Origin: UBA2588 sp964343075 | GTDB lineage: Bacteria; Chloroflexota; Dehalococcoidia; Lucifugimonadales; UBA3495 | Length of the DNA stretch: 14,152 bases | Direction of reading: 5' to 3' | Assembly: GCA_964343075.1 (NCBI GenBank) | Contig: CAYFGT010000026.1 | Coordinates: 1-14,152 of the forward strand | In this document: piece by piece, positions 1 to 7,193 of the stretch | Position numbering within the stretch: position 1 is the first letter of the stretch | Layout: the number at the start of each line of letters is the position of its first letter | Program-made: the position numbers and the translations under genes | The notes under the pieces: model-generated | What the model saw: only the letters and a program-made list of their open reading frames with translations | What the model was told of the DNA's origin: nothing | Databases searched by the model: none

Positions 1-73
1 CTGTTGTTTTTAAATTATCTGGACTAGCTAAGAGTCCTCTACTGGGTAATGATACCCCGAAAGTAATGCTCAT
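1..73 (-). CDS. Luciferase-like (F420-type) oxidoreductase, N-terminal fragment (partial)
   Basis: Reading the minus strand from an ATG at 73 gives 24 open codons that run off the left edge: MSITFGVSLPSRGLLASPDN, then LKTT. This looks like the first beta-strand and following loop of the bacterial luciferase-like monooxygenase family, whose F420-dependent members often begin FGVSLPTRG..A.P.NL. A clear ribosome binding site supports the start: the minus strand reads GGAGG about 7 nt before the ATG. The family uses F420 or FMN in a TIM barrel for hydride transfer or oxygenation; the substrate cannot be told from 24 residues. It is divergent from mnmA, with about 120 bp between them. The family call is recognition of a short motif, so it is moderate; that a gene starts here is better supported. 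Confidence 0.58.
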   Translation of the reverse strand, partial: MSITFGVSLPSRGLLASPDNLKTT

Positions 74-89
74 TAGTAACCTCCAAAGA

Positions 90-119
90 TTGATTATCAG
101 CTATTATCACTGATATCAA
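90..119. repeat. Imperfect inverted repeat in the divergent luciferase-like/mnmA intergenic region
   Basis: The arms are TTGATTATCAG (90-100) and CTGATATCAA (110-119), separated by 9 nt. They are complementary over 10 bp apart from one extra T in the left arm. On the minus strand the repeat overlaps a possible promoter for the luciferase-like gene: TTTGAT (plus 115-120), a 16-nt spacer, then GATAAT (plus 93-98). Its position suggests an operator. No binding protein can be assigned. Confidence 0.45.
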
Positions 120-161
120 ATGATTTAGATATAGCTTAGATCAAACTGTTAAATATTGTGT

Positions 162-195
162 TTGGCTTGTCTGAGTTATATCCTATAGTGTGAAA
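162..195 (+). promoter_or_regulatory. Candidate leaderless promoter of mnmA
   Basis: TTGGCT at 162-167 (4 of 6 matches to TTGACA), a 16-nt spacer, and TATAGT at 184-189 form a sigma70-like promoter. The expected transcription start, 6-7 nt after the -10 box, falls on the ATG at 195. No Shine-Dalgarno sequence precedes that ATG. Together these suggest a leaderless mRNA. This is inference from spacing only. Confidence 0.4.
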
Positions 196-1289
196 TGAGT
201 AACGGGAAAAAAGTAATAGTAGCTATGAGTGGCGGAGTAGATTCCTCTGTCGCATGTTTGCTGCTTCAGGATCAAGGCTATGAAGTTATTGGTGTGACTA
301 TGAAGCTTTACGATTTTGACACCAGTAAACTTCCACCGAATTATCAAGGCTGTTGTACCGTAGATGATGTAGAAGACGCACGTAGGGTGTGTGGCATACT
401 CGGTATTCCTCATTATGTTTTTAATGTTCAAGAAGAATTTCAAGAACATGTAATAGATTATTTTTGTAACGAATATCAAAAGGCCAGGACTCCACATCCA
501 TGCATAGCATGTAATGACAAAATCAAGTTTAACTTCTTACGTAATAGAGCATTATTGCTGGGAGCGGATTATGTTGCTACAGGTCACTATGCTCGAATAG
601 AAGAAGAGAATGGTCAATATCTATTAAAGAAAGGTATTGATGAGAGTAAAGATCAGTCTTACGTCTTATTTGGAATGGGTCAAAAAGAGTTAAGTACTAC
701 GTTAATGCCATGTGGTTCCTACGACAAATCAGATATAAGGAAATTTGCCCTTGAGCATCGGTTCCCAAATGCAAATAAAGCTGATAGTCAAGATATATGC
801 TTCATTCCTTTTGGTGATTATAAAGAATTCTTGAAGAAGAAAATTGATTCAATTCCAGGGAACATCATTGACCTGGAAGGTAATGTTTTGTCAACTCATA
901 AAGGAATAGAATTTTTCACAATAGGACAGAGAAGAGGATTAGGTATAGCCTCGGAGGATCCATTGTATGTGGTGGATATAGATCCAGAACAACATACGGT
1001 TATGGTTGGACCTGACTCAGCATTATTCAAAGACTCGTTACTAGCTAGTGGTGTTAATTTTACCAGTGAAGTTTATAAGCGATGTCCTCTCGATGTGACT
1101 GTGAAGATCAGATACAAATCAGAGGAAAGTCCAGCCAAGATCATCAGTATGTACTCTACTGAGGCAGTAATTCAGTTTGATGTCTCCCAGAGAGCTATTA
1201 CTCCTGGGCAAGCTGTTGTTTTTTATAAAGATGATGTTCTTATAGGTGGAGGAGTAATTGAGAGGTCTATGGACACGGTGAAGGTATAA
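195..1289 (+). CDS. mnmA: tRNA-specific 2-thiouridylase MnmA
   Basis: MnmA activates U34 of tRNA-Lys, -Glu and -Gln with ATP and inserts sulfur, giving the s2U wobble base; it acts in the cytoplasm with a sulfur relay. The protein is 364 aa, normal for the family. The PP-loop SGGVDS is at residues 12-17. The two catalytic cysteines are in place: C106 in PCIACN and C202 in SQDICFI. GQRRGL at 244-249 and the C-terminal beta-barrel (about 290-360) are also typical. The GCCT..DVEDAR segment (52-63) matches MnmA and separates it from the related ThiI and TtcA. It is the first gene of a probable operon with rnhB (16-nt gap) and an FAD oxidoreductase. There is no clear ribosome binding site, so translation may be leaderless. 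Confidence 0.97.
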   Translation: MSNGKKVIVAMSGGVDSSVACLLLQDQGYEVIGVTMKLYDFDTSKLPPNYQGCCTVDDVEDARRVCGILGIPHYVFNVQEEFQEHVIDYFCNEYQKARTPHPCIACNDKIKFNFLRNRALLLGADYVATGHYARIEEENGQYLLKKGIDESKDQSYVLFGMGQKELSTTLMPCGSYDKSDIRKFALEHRFPNANKADSQDICFIPFGDYKEFLKKKIDSIPGNIIDLEGNVLSTHKGIEFFTIGQRRGLGIASEDPLYVVDIDPEQHTVMVGPDSALFKDSLLASGVNFTSEVYKRCPLDVTVKIRYKSEESPAKIISMYSTEAVIQFDVSQRAITPGQAVVFYKDDVLIGGGVIERSMDTVKV

Positions 1290-1305
1290 GATATTAGGTT
1301 GTTGT

Positions 1306-1938
1306 ATGCCGGATTTCAGTTATGAACAGTCAGCCATCTCGAAAGGATATACTTGTATTGTTGGCCTGGATGAAGTAGGCCGAGGTTGTCTGGCAGGCCC
1401 GCTTGTTGCCGGTGCAGTAGTACTAGAAACTAAGGAACCTCAATGGATAGTTGGTGTTGATGATAGCAAGAAAATTTCGCCAACGAAAAGAGAAAAGTTA
1501 TCAGAAGCAATTAAATTAAATGCTAAAGCTTGGTCGATTGGTTTGGTGCAACCTGCGGACTTGGATAAATGGGGTCTGACTAAATCAACTGAAAATGCTA
1601 TGAAACATGCTATTCTAGGACTGGGCTTGGAACCAGATTATTTATTGCTAGATTATGTCCCTCTTGATTCATGGGAACAACCTCATGATGTGATTAAGCA
1701 AGGGGACTCAAAAAGTTACTCTATAGCCGCTGCTTCTATTATTGCTAAGGTGTATCGTGATAATTTAATGGTACAAATAGCCTCTAAATATCCTAGGTAT
1801 GATTTCGCATCTAATAAAGGATATGGCTCCAAGGCTCATATGAATGCTTTGTCATTGTATGGCCCGTGTGATATACATAGACAGAGCTTTACGCCTGTTC
1901 AGGAAGTGAGTGGAAAAAGTTACATAGAAAGGACATAG
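1306..1938 (+). CDS. rnhB: Ribonuclease HII
   Basis: RNase HII cuts the RNA strand of RNA/DNA hybrids and nicks at single ribonucleotides misincorporated in DNA, using divalent metal. The 210-aa length is typical. The carboxylate tetrad is visible: D22 and E23 in LDEVGRG, D116 in LLLD, and D134 in KQGDSK. The DDSK motif (52-55), SIAAASIIAKVYRD (139-152) and the late GYGSKAH and H191-R192 residues are also conserved. The third Asp sits in LLLDYV, where many homologues have VDG, so the Gly is absent. The gene follows mnmA by 16 nt, ends one nucleotide before the next start, and is probably cotranscribed. Only a weak AGG lies upstream, so the start is chosen mainly on family length. Confidence 0.96.
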   Translation: MPDFSYEQSAISKGYTCIVGLDEVGRGCLAGPLVAGAVVLETKEPQWIVGVDDSKKISPTKREKLSEAIKLNAKAWSIGLVQPADLDKWGLTKSTENAMKHAILGLGLEPDYLLLDYVPLDSWEQPHDVIKQGDSKSYSIAAASIIAKVYRDNLMVQIASKYPRYDFASNKGYGSKAHMNALSLYGPCDIHRQSFTPVQEVSGKSYIERT

Positions 1939-1939
1939 C

Positions 1940-3040
1940 ATGAAAGTAAATATTGTGGGCGGAGGAATAGTCGGAACATTAGCCGCTTATCTATTATCTA
2001 AATCTAAACATGAAGTGATAATTTTTGACCCAGATTCACCGGGTAGCCATGCATCTGGTTTCGCGTTTGGCGAGATGAGTGCTTTGGAAGGATCTGGAAT
2101 ACCTGATCCGTTATTAGGCTTCACATTATCATCTTTCAATGCTCATAAGGTTTTAATACCTGAAATAGAGGAGGTCAGTGGGATTCCTACCAATTATCAA
2201 AGCAATCACAAATTAAATTTGGCCTTCACGGAAGAACAAGAACAAAAATTAAAAAAAGAAATTGAATGGCAAAAAGATATCGAAGGGTTTGAAGTGTCTT
2301 GGGTTACAGGGAAAGATTTGTTTGATATAGAACCTCTACTGAATCCTGAGTGTTTGGGTGCAACATTTATAAAAGACCAAGCATCAGTTGAACCTTACAA
2401 ATTGACTTTGTCCGCTGCAACCGCAGCAGAGAAATTAGGGACCTCGATTATAAATAGAGAAGTTTCTGATCTGATTTTTGCAGGAGGCACTTGCATAGGG
2501 GTTAAAACAGAGGGTTCAGAGCATTTGGCGGATGTAACGTTGTTGGCTATGGGGCCATGGAGCCAATCCGCTTCACAATGGATAGGGTTTGATATTCCTG
2601 TCAGGCCACTAAAAGGGCAAATTTTGAGGATGGAAGCTCCAGGAATTAATATTAATACGTCAGTATTTCACCAGAGTAACTATGTAGGACTTAAACCTGA
2701 TGGACTAATATGGGCTGGAACTACTGAAGAAGAAGTTGGGTTTGATGAAAATCCAACTGCAGAAGCTAGAGATCAGATCATGATGGATTTGTTAACAATG
2801 GTTCCGAGTTTGGATGAATCAAGACTTGTGCACCATACCGCTTGCCTTCGACCATTATGCATAGATTCTATGCCAATCGTAGATCGAGTACCTGACATAT
2901 CTAATTTATATATTGCGACTGGTGCAGGGCGTAAAGGAATCCTTTGGAGTGCTGCTATGAGTCATGGTATAGTGGATATGATTTTAGAAAATGAACCTAG
3001 TATGAAAGGGTTGGAACATCTACGCTTGGATAGATTTTAA
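1940..3040 (+). CDS. FAD-dependent oxidoreductase, DAO / glycine oxidase (ThiO-like) family
   Basis: This is a 366-aa member of the family of glycine oxidase, sarcosine oxidase and D-amino-acid dehydrogenases, which oxidise amines or amino acids to imines. The FAD-binding GGGIVG is at 7-12, with the acidic strand end D30. Further family landmarks are GPWS (205-208), RPLKGQILR (222-230), WAGTTEEEVGFDE (258-270), RP...D.MPIVDRVP (304-318) and the C-terminal LYIATGAGRKGIL (323-335), which resembles glycine oxidase. No signal peptide is seen, so it is probably cytoplasmic or peripheral. AAAGGA, 6 nt before the ATG, lies inside the end of rnhB, showing tight coupling. No thiamine genes are nearby, so a role in thiazole synthesis (ThiO) is not supported by context. 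The substrate is unknown; glycine, sarcosine or another small amine are all possible. Confidence 0.8.
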   Translation: MKVNIVGGGIVGTLAAYLLSKSKHEVIIFDPDSPGSHASGFAFGEMSALEGSGIPDPLLGFTLSSFNAHKVLIPEIEEVSGIPTNYQSNHKLNLAFTEEQEQKLKKEIEWQKDIEGFEVSWVTGKDLFDIEPLLNPECLGATFIKDQASVEPYKLTLSAATAAEKLGTSIINREVSDLIFAGGTCIGVKTEGSEHLADVTLLAMGPWSQSASQWIGFDIPVRPLKGQILRMEAPGININTSVFHQSNYVGLKPDGLIWAGTTEEEVGFDENPTAEARDQIMMDLLTMVPSLDESRLVHHTACLRPLCIDSMPIVDRVPDISNLYIATGAGRKGILWSAAMSHGIVDMILENEPSMKGLEHLRLDRF

Positions 3041-3041
3041 G

Positions 3042-3734
3042 TTACGTATTTAGTTTACGAGCGATTAGATGACCGTTTTCGATTGTAGCAGGCATACAAA
3101 AGTCAAAATAGTTAAATTTGAGTGCCCATTCCACGTCTTCAGGTAGATATTGTGGTTGAGAAGGATCAAAAAACTTTTGAGTAGCTCCAGCCGTCAAGAT
3201 AAGGTTTCTGATTGAATCGGTGTCAGGGTCTCTCCCTTCTAATAAATTTCTTAGGTACAAAGCGCATTGCTCGTCTTCATCACATTTTATTGAGCCTTGT
3301 TCTCCCATAGCTATTATAGAAACTTCTGAAGGTGCTATTTTAAGAATTTGTTTTACAGTAGCCTTTGCTACGGCAAAGGATCCTAGAAATATATGTGAAG
3401 CAGTATTTGAAGCTGCAGATGCGCCTACGGTTCCATTCCTGGTGGACTGAATAATGTCAGTGTCTTTAAAAGGGAATGTACTTGCTTCATGAGGAGAATT
3501 TCCCAGGTCGAAACCTAGGGGTTTGGCTCCTCCGACTTCTCCCATAAGTACATTCCCATATCCGGTTTTATACAAATTTAAGGCGTCGTCTGCTTCTGCA
3601 ACTAATGTAATCTGAGAAGCTCCTCTATCGAATGCGATAGCAGCTGTTGTGAATGCTCGGAACACATCGATGACTATTGTCACTCCTTGTGCCTCTAATG
3701 CATCTCGAGTAAGGCTTCCTACTTTAATGTTCAT
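3042..3734 (-). CDS. comB: ComB-family 2-phosphosulfolactate phosphatase
   Basis: ComB removes phosphate from (R)-2-phospho-3-sulfolactate to give sulfolactate. This is a coenzyme M precursor step in methanogens; in bacteria its role is less clear. The 230-aa protein has the family landmarks in order: VIDVFRAFTT (21-30), MGEVGG (64-69), GFDLGNSPHE (74-83), STRNGT (97-102), MGEQG (143-147) and CDEDEQCA (151-158). These cover the metal and phosphate site regions. It lies 17 nt downstream of the NHL-repeat gene on the same strand, with AAGGGA only 4 nt before the ATG, so the two are probably one transcript. Its stop codon lies one nucleotide from that of the convergent oxidoreductase gene. No other coenzyme M or sulfolactate gene is in the window, so family membership is firm but the substrate in this organism is inferred. 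Confidence 0.85.
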   Translation of the reverse strand: MNIKVGSLTRDALEAQGVTIVIDVFRAFTTAAIAFDRGASQITLVAEADDALNLYKTGYGNVLMGEVGGAKPLGFDLGNSPHEASTFPFKDTDIIQSTRNGTVGASAASNTASHIFLGSFAVAKATVKQILKIAPSEVSIIAMGEQGSIKCDEDEQCALYLRNLLEGRDPDTDSIRNLILTAGATQKFFDPSQPQYLPEDVEWALKFNYFDFCMPATIENGHLIARKLNT

Positions 3735-3751
3735 ATCGTCCCTTCTGCAGC

Positions 3752-4699
3752 TTATGAATTAATCACCAATTTTTGTAGAGACCTAATTTCTCTAGGAGGG
3801 TTTAGATGACTTCCAGTGTGGGTCCATGATACTTCTCCGACGTATATAGAACGCTCGGAGTCCACGCAAATCCCATGCGGAGCAATAAATTGTCCAGGTT
3901 CTTCTCCTTCCGGTTTATTGCCAAGCCTTTCTATTAATTCACCATTGGTGTTATATATGCTAACTCTGGGGCCTAAGTTTAACGCATCGTGGTTAGGCCC
4001 AATTGCAGAACCAAGTTCTCCTATGTACACAAGGCTGTTTTCCGAATCTATATATAAGCCACATGGCCGAGCCATATTTACCCATTGTGTTTCAAATTTA
4101 CCGTTAGAGTCAAAGATTTGGACTCGATGGTTTTCTCGATCTGCAACATAAACCCATCCCTCTTCATCAGTGCAAATGTTATGAGCTATATTGAATTGTC
4201 CAGGATCGTTTCCTGGCTCACCCCATGAAAACATTAGTTGCCCATCGGAGGAATATTTATGTACTCTTGCATTACCATAACCATCAGAAACATAAAAATC
4301 AGCAGTTTTAGGGTCAAACGCTACGTGAGTACATCTATTGAAAGGATCTCCACTCATGAAGTTGCTGGGTTTACCACTGATGCCTAGGGTGAATAATACA
4401 TCTCCATCAAGAGTGCATTTTCGGACTGTGTGGTCGCCATCGTCTGTACAGAATATATTTCCATCAGGTGACATGGTAACGCCATGGGCTCTTGGGAATA
4501 CCCCTTCGCCCCAGGATTTGATAAATTCGCCGTCCTTATTGAAAACCATCATCGGGTGTTCCCCACGATTGAACACATATACATTGTCTTCGTCATCGGT
4601 GGCAACACCTGCGGTTTCTTTAAGCGAATAGTTTTCAGGGAGATTTGCCCAATTTTCTATTACTAGATACTCGTAATTACCTTTTCCTAATATAGCCAT
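3752..4699 (-). CDS. NHL-repeat beta-propeller, peptidyl-hydroxyglycine alpha-amidating lyase (PAL)-like
   Basis: This 315-aa protein consists of NHL-type blades, for example GVTMSPDGNIFCTDDGDHTV, THVAFDP..ADFYVSDGYGNARV, NICTDEEGWVYVADRENHRV and GICVDSERSIYVGEV. It matches the peptidyl-alpha-hydroxyglycine alpha-amidating lyase fold. From memory of the rat enzyme, the zinc histidines correspond to H72 (AHGV), H173 (AHNI) and H275 (PHGI). The catalytic Arg and Tyr correspond to R45 (VFNRGEHP) and Y141 (DGYGNARV), and a further conserved Arg to R189 (ADRENHR). That enzyme splits alpha-hydroxyglycine amides into an amide and glyoxylate. There is no signal peptide and no copper monooxygenase partner, so the real substrate is unknown. 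The start is supported by AGAGGGG 7 nt before the ATG. It is probably cotranscribed with comB and is divergent from hemQ. Confidence 0.75.
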   Translation of the reverse strand: MAILGKGNYEYLVIENWANLPENYSLKETAGVATDDEDNVYVFNRGEHPMMVFNKDGEFIKSWGEGVFPRAHGVTMSPDGNIFCTDDGDHTVRKCTLDGDVLFTLGISGKPSNFMSGDPFNRCTHVAFDPKTADFYVSDGYGNARVHKYSSDGQLMFSWGEPGNDPGQFNIAHNICTDEEGWVYVADRENHRVQIFDSNGKFETQWVNMARPCGLYIDSENSLVYIGELGSAIGPNHDALNLGPRVSIYNTNGELIERLGNKPEGEEPGQFIAPHGICVDSERSIYVGEVSWTHTGSHLNPPREIRSLQKLVINS

Positions 4700-4727
4700 A
4701 ATTTACCCCTCTCTGACTTTTAGGTCG

Positions 4728-4733
4728 ATTGTA
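4728..4733 (-). promoter_or_regulatory. Candidate -10 box for the NHL-repeat/comB operon
   Basis: The minus strand reads TACAAT here, 5 of 6 matches to TATAAT. It would give a leader of roughly 20 nt before the ATG at 4699, enough for the AGAGGGG ribosome binding site. No good -35 box is seen at the usual distance. Confidence 0.35.
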
Positions 4734-4787
4734 ACACGTCATTAAGCGTCAGGAATTAATAATCTAAAATCATAGATATAGATAAGG

Positions 4788-4793
4788 TATAAT
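4788..4793 (+). promoter_or_regulatory. Candidate -10 box for hemQ
   Basis: This is a perfect TATAAT, about 36 nt before the hemQ ATG, so transcription would start near 4800 and leave a leader of about 30 nt. The -35 region (about 4765-4770, TAAAAT) is poor. Together with the TACAAT on the other strand at 4728-4733, this marks a compact divergent promoter region. Confidence 0.5.
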
Positions 4794-4829
4794 TGTGTAT
4801 CGAAAGGTTAAAAATGAGGTTCATAGTTT

Positions 4830-5528
4830 ATGTCTACAACTCCAGATACTCGCATGTTTGTTAAATATAGTTTGTTTAAAGTTCGTCCAGAATGGCGAAG
4901 GCTCCCGAAAGAAGATAGAGAATATGCCAAAGCCGAATTTTGTGAAACCATCAAAAAATTTGAAGATAAAGTTTACTGGGCTTCATATTCAACAGTCGGC
5001 ACAAGAGGTGACGTTGATATAGTGGTTTGGAAAGTCAGTGAGAGCTTAGAAGCCCTTAATGAGTTTGCTGCTGGGATAAACAGTACTTCCCTTGGGGCTT
5101 ATCTTGATATGCCGCATTCATATTTTGCTATGACTAATCAATCACCCTATGTTACTGAGCACGTACATGAAGGACAAGAAGGAACTTCGTCCGCTATGCG
5201 AATTATAGGAAGGAAATATTTATTTTTATACCCATTCACTAAAACTCACGAATGGTATCAATTACCGTTTGAAAAACGACAACAGATGATGACTCAGCAT
5301 TTTGAAATTGGGCATAAATACCCGAATGTAAAAATTAGTACCTCATATTCATTTGGTCTGGATGATCAAGAGTTTGTTCTAGGATTTGAGACGGATGAAC
5401 CAGGAGTTTTTTTGGATCTTGTGAAGGATCTAAGAGAGTCTAAGGCACGCCCTTATACTTTGTTTGACGTTCCAATCTTTACGTGCATATATAAAGATAT
5501 AAAAGATTGCTTAAATGACATTGGTTAA
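4830..5528 (+). CDS. hemQ: Coproheme decarboxylase HemQ/ChdC (chlorite-dismutase family)
   Basis: HemQ performs the last step of the coproporphyrin-dependent heme pathway, decarboxylating coproheme to heme b with peroxide. The 232-aa protein has GTRGDVDIVVW (57-67) and the core YPFTKTHEWYQLP (134-146), KRQQMMTQH (149-157), SFGLDDQEF (174-182) and the late LRESKARPYTLFDVP. By comparison with Firmicute HemQ, Y134 is the reactive tyrosine, K138 the propionate-binding lysine and H157 the proximal heme ligand. Conserved Y134 and K138 favour HemQ over true chlorite dismutase. The distal position, Gln in Firmicutes and Ala in actinobacteria, appears to be I169 here. GAGGT lies 9 nt before the ATG. 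An overlapping frame starting at 4795 has no family match and was set aside. It is a lone heme gene in the window, convergent with the monooxygenase gene. Confidence 0.8.
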   Translation: MSTTPDTRMFVKYSLFKVRPEWRRLPKEDREYAKAEFCETIKKFEDKVYWASYSTVGTRGDVDIVVWKVSESLEALNEFAAGINSTSLGAYLDMPHSYFAMTNQSPYVTEHVHEGQEGTSSAMRIIGRKYLFLYPFTKTHEWYQLPFEKRQQMMTQHFEIGHKYPNVKISTSYSFGLDDQEFVLGFETDEPGVFLDLVKDLRESKARPYTLFDVPIFTCIYKDIKDCLNDIG

Positions 5529-5548
5529 GGCGATTTTTTATCTGTTGG

Positions 5549-7150
5549 TTATTTCAGAATGAACCCTTGGTAATTATTCTTGGCTATTTCTTCTCTCTTG
5601 GCTCTCATGACAGGTGCACTATCAGGTGCGGTTAAAAGTCCTACAGCCTTTCCGGGGATATTAGCTCCTACGAACCACGATGCAGCTTGCGATCTCAGGA
5701 TTTTTGCACCTTCGCTTTTCACGTGTTCGCCCCATTCTTGCTCTGAATCTACAGAAGGTTCAATTGTTGCATAATTATGTGTTCTCATGTATTCGATTGC
5801 TTCTATTACCCAGCCAACCAGCGGTTCTGCTGCTCTAGGGAAATTACCTACTGATGCTGCATTTACTGTCCATAGGTTGGGGTAACCTGCGCTCATGATT
5901 CCCATAAAGCTTTTGGGCCCGTCTTTGTATTTGTTTTTGAGAGACTCACCATTTTTACCATAGATATCTATACCTAAAAGGGAGCCTGTAATGGCATCAA
6001 ATCCAGTTGCATAAATGATTACGTCCAATTCATACTCGGATTCAGTAGTTTTAACTCCTGTTTTGGTGATTTTCTCGATGGGAGCATTCTTAACATCTAC
6101 TAGCAAGACATTACCTTGATTAAATACTTCGTAATATCCACTTTCACACGGTAGCCTTTTTGATCCAAACATATGATCTTTAGGAACTAACATCTCTGCT
6201 ACTACGGGATCATGTACTCGTTCTCTGATTTTATTTCTAAAGAACTCTGCGTAATCTTCATTGGCTTCTCCTGGTAGCATAACATCATAGAAATTGCCTA
6301 GCCATTTCTTAAATCCTGACTCCTGCCATAGGCTTTCGTATTGTGCATGACGTTCTTCTTGCGAAACTTCCATAGCAGATCTAGGGTCAAATTTGTGCAT
6401 GAAAGATCCTGCTGTTGCCATACATTTTTCTAGAATTTCTGGGAAATTTGCTTTAATTTCTTTTTGTTCTTCATCTGTAATTGGTCTGTTTCTAAGTGGA
6501 GCACAGAAATTGGCAGTTCTTTGGAATACCGTTAGATGCCCAACTTCCTTTGCTATTTCAGTTATTAATTGAACTCCACTAGCTCCAGTGCCTATGACTC
6601 CAACTCTTTTCCCTTTTAGATCCATTCCTTCTTTTGGCCACTTCCCTGTATGGCACCAAGGTCCTTTGAAGTCGTGGATTCCTTCAAAATTAGGTACGTA
6701 ATTTGCTGATAGGATACCTACGGCGGTTATAACGAATCTTCCTCTTGCTTGATATCCATCTTCAATCGACACTGTCCAATCTTGAGTGTCTTCATTGAAG
6801 CGCAGAGATTCAACATGGGAGTTGAATCGAATATGCTGTCTCAAGTCAAACTTATCCGCTACATAGTTAAAATACCTTTCATTTTCTGGTTGCCCTGAGT
6901 AATGTTCTTTCCAGTCCCACTCTTGGAGTAGCTCTTCTGAGAAAAAGTATCCATAAGTGTAACTTTCTGAGTCAAACCTGCATCCCGGATATCTGTTCCA
7001 ATACCATGTGCCACCAACTCCAGACGCATCATCAAAAGCTTGCACAGTAAATCCTTTGTCTCGTAAATGGTATATGGAAAGCAGGCCAGTAAGACCTGCT
7101 CCTATAACTATTACATCGTATGCAGGTAAACTGTCTCTGTTGTTATCCAT
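5549..7150 (-). CDS. Type I Baeyer-Villiger monooxygenase (cyclohexanone monooxygenase-like flavoprotein)
   Basis: Type I Baeyer-Villiger enzymes use FAD, NADPH and O2 to insert oxygen next to a carbonyl, turning ketones into esters or lactones. With the ATG at 7150 the protein is 533 aa, a typical length. It has two Rossmann motifs, GAGLTG (17-22) and GTGASG (187-192). The family fingerprint FxGxxxHTxxWP is complete as FKGPWCHTGKWP (161-172). GGTWYWNRYPG (46-56) and VFQRTANF are further cyclohexanone-monooxygenase hallmarks. The open frame extends three codons upstream to a TTG, but AGAGG lies 10 nt before the ATG and abuts the TTG, so ATG is preferred. It follows aconitase by 43 nt on the same strand and may share its transcript. 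The substrate is unknown; steroids, cyclic or linear ketones are all possible. Confidence 0.9.
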   Translation of the reverse strand: MDNNRDSLPAYDVIVIGAGLTGLLSIYHLRDKGFTVQAFDDASGVGGTWYWNRYPGCRFDSESYTYGYFFSEELLQEWDWKEHYSGQPENERYFNYVADKFDLRQHIRFNSHVESLRFNEDTQDWTVSIEDGYQARGRFVITAVGILSANYVPNFEGIHDFKGPWCHTGKWPKEGMDLKGKRVGVIGTGASGVQLITEIAKEVGHLTVFQRTANFCAPLRNRPITDEEQKEIKANFPEILEKCMATAGSFMHKFDPRSAMEVSQEERHAQYESLWQESGFKKWLGNFYDVMLPGEANEDYAEFFRNKIRERVHDPVVAEMLVPKDHMFGSKRLPCESGYYEVFNQGNVLLVDVKNAPIEKITKTGVKTTESEYELDVIIYATGFDAITGSLLGIDIYGKNGESLKNKYKDGPKSFMGIMSAGYPNLWTVNAASVGNFPRAAEPLVGWVIEAIEYMRTHNYATIEPSVDSEQEWGEHVKSEGAKILRSQAASWFVGANIPGKAVGLLTAPDSAPVMRAKREEIAKNNYQGFILK

Positions 7151-7193
7151 ATTAATCAAACCTCTTGGATATAGTTGAATTAGGCACAGATGC

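Noticed and set aside
183..497. 104-aa minus-strand open frame over the 5' part of mnmA
   Set aside because: It lies antisense to a clear MnmA, has no family features and no ribosome binding site of note.
1940..3040. Oxidoreductase as NadB (L-aspartate oxidase) to complete the NAD pathway with nadA/nadC
   Set aside because: Its motifs are those of the glycine/D-amino-acid oxidase family, it is too short for NadB (usually over 500 aa), and it is 9 kb from nadA.
4795..5022. 75-aa frame overlapping the hemQ start
   Set aside because: It overlaps the conserved HemQ frame, has no recognisable domain, and begins inside the likely hemQ leader.
7151..7159. TTG start three codons upstream for the monooxygenase
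   Set aside because: The ribosome binding site abuts the TTG and is properly spaced only for the ATG at 7150.
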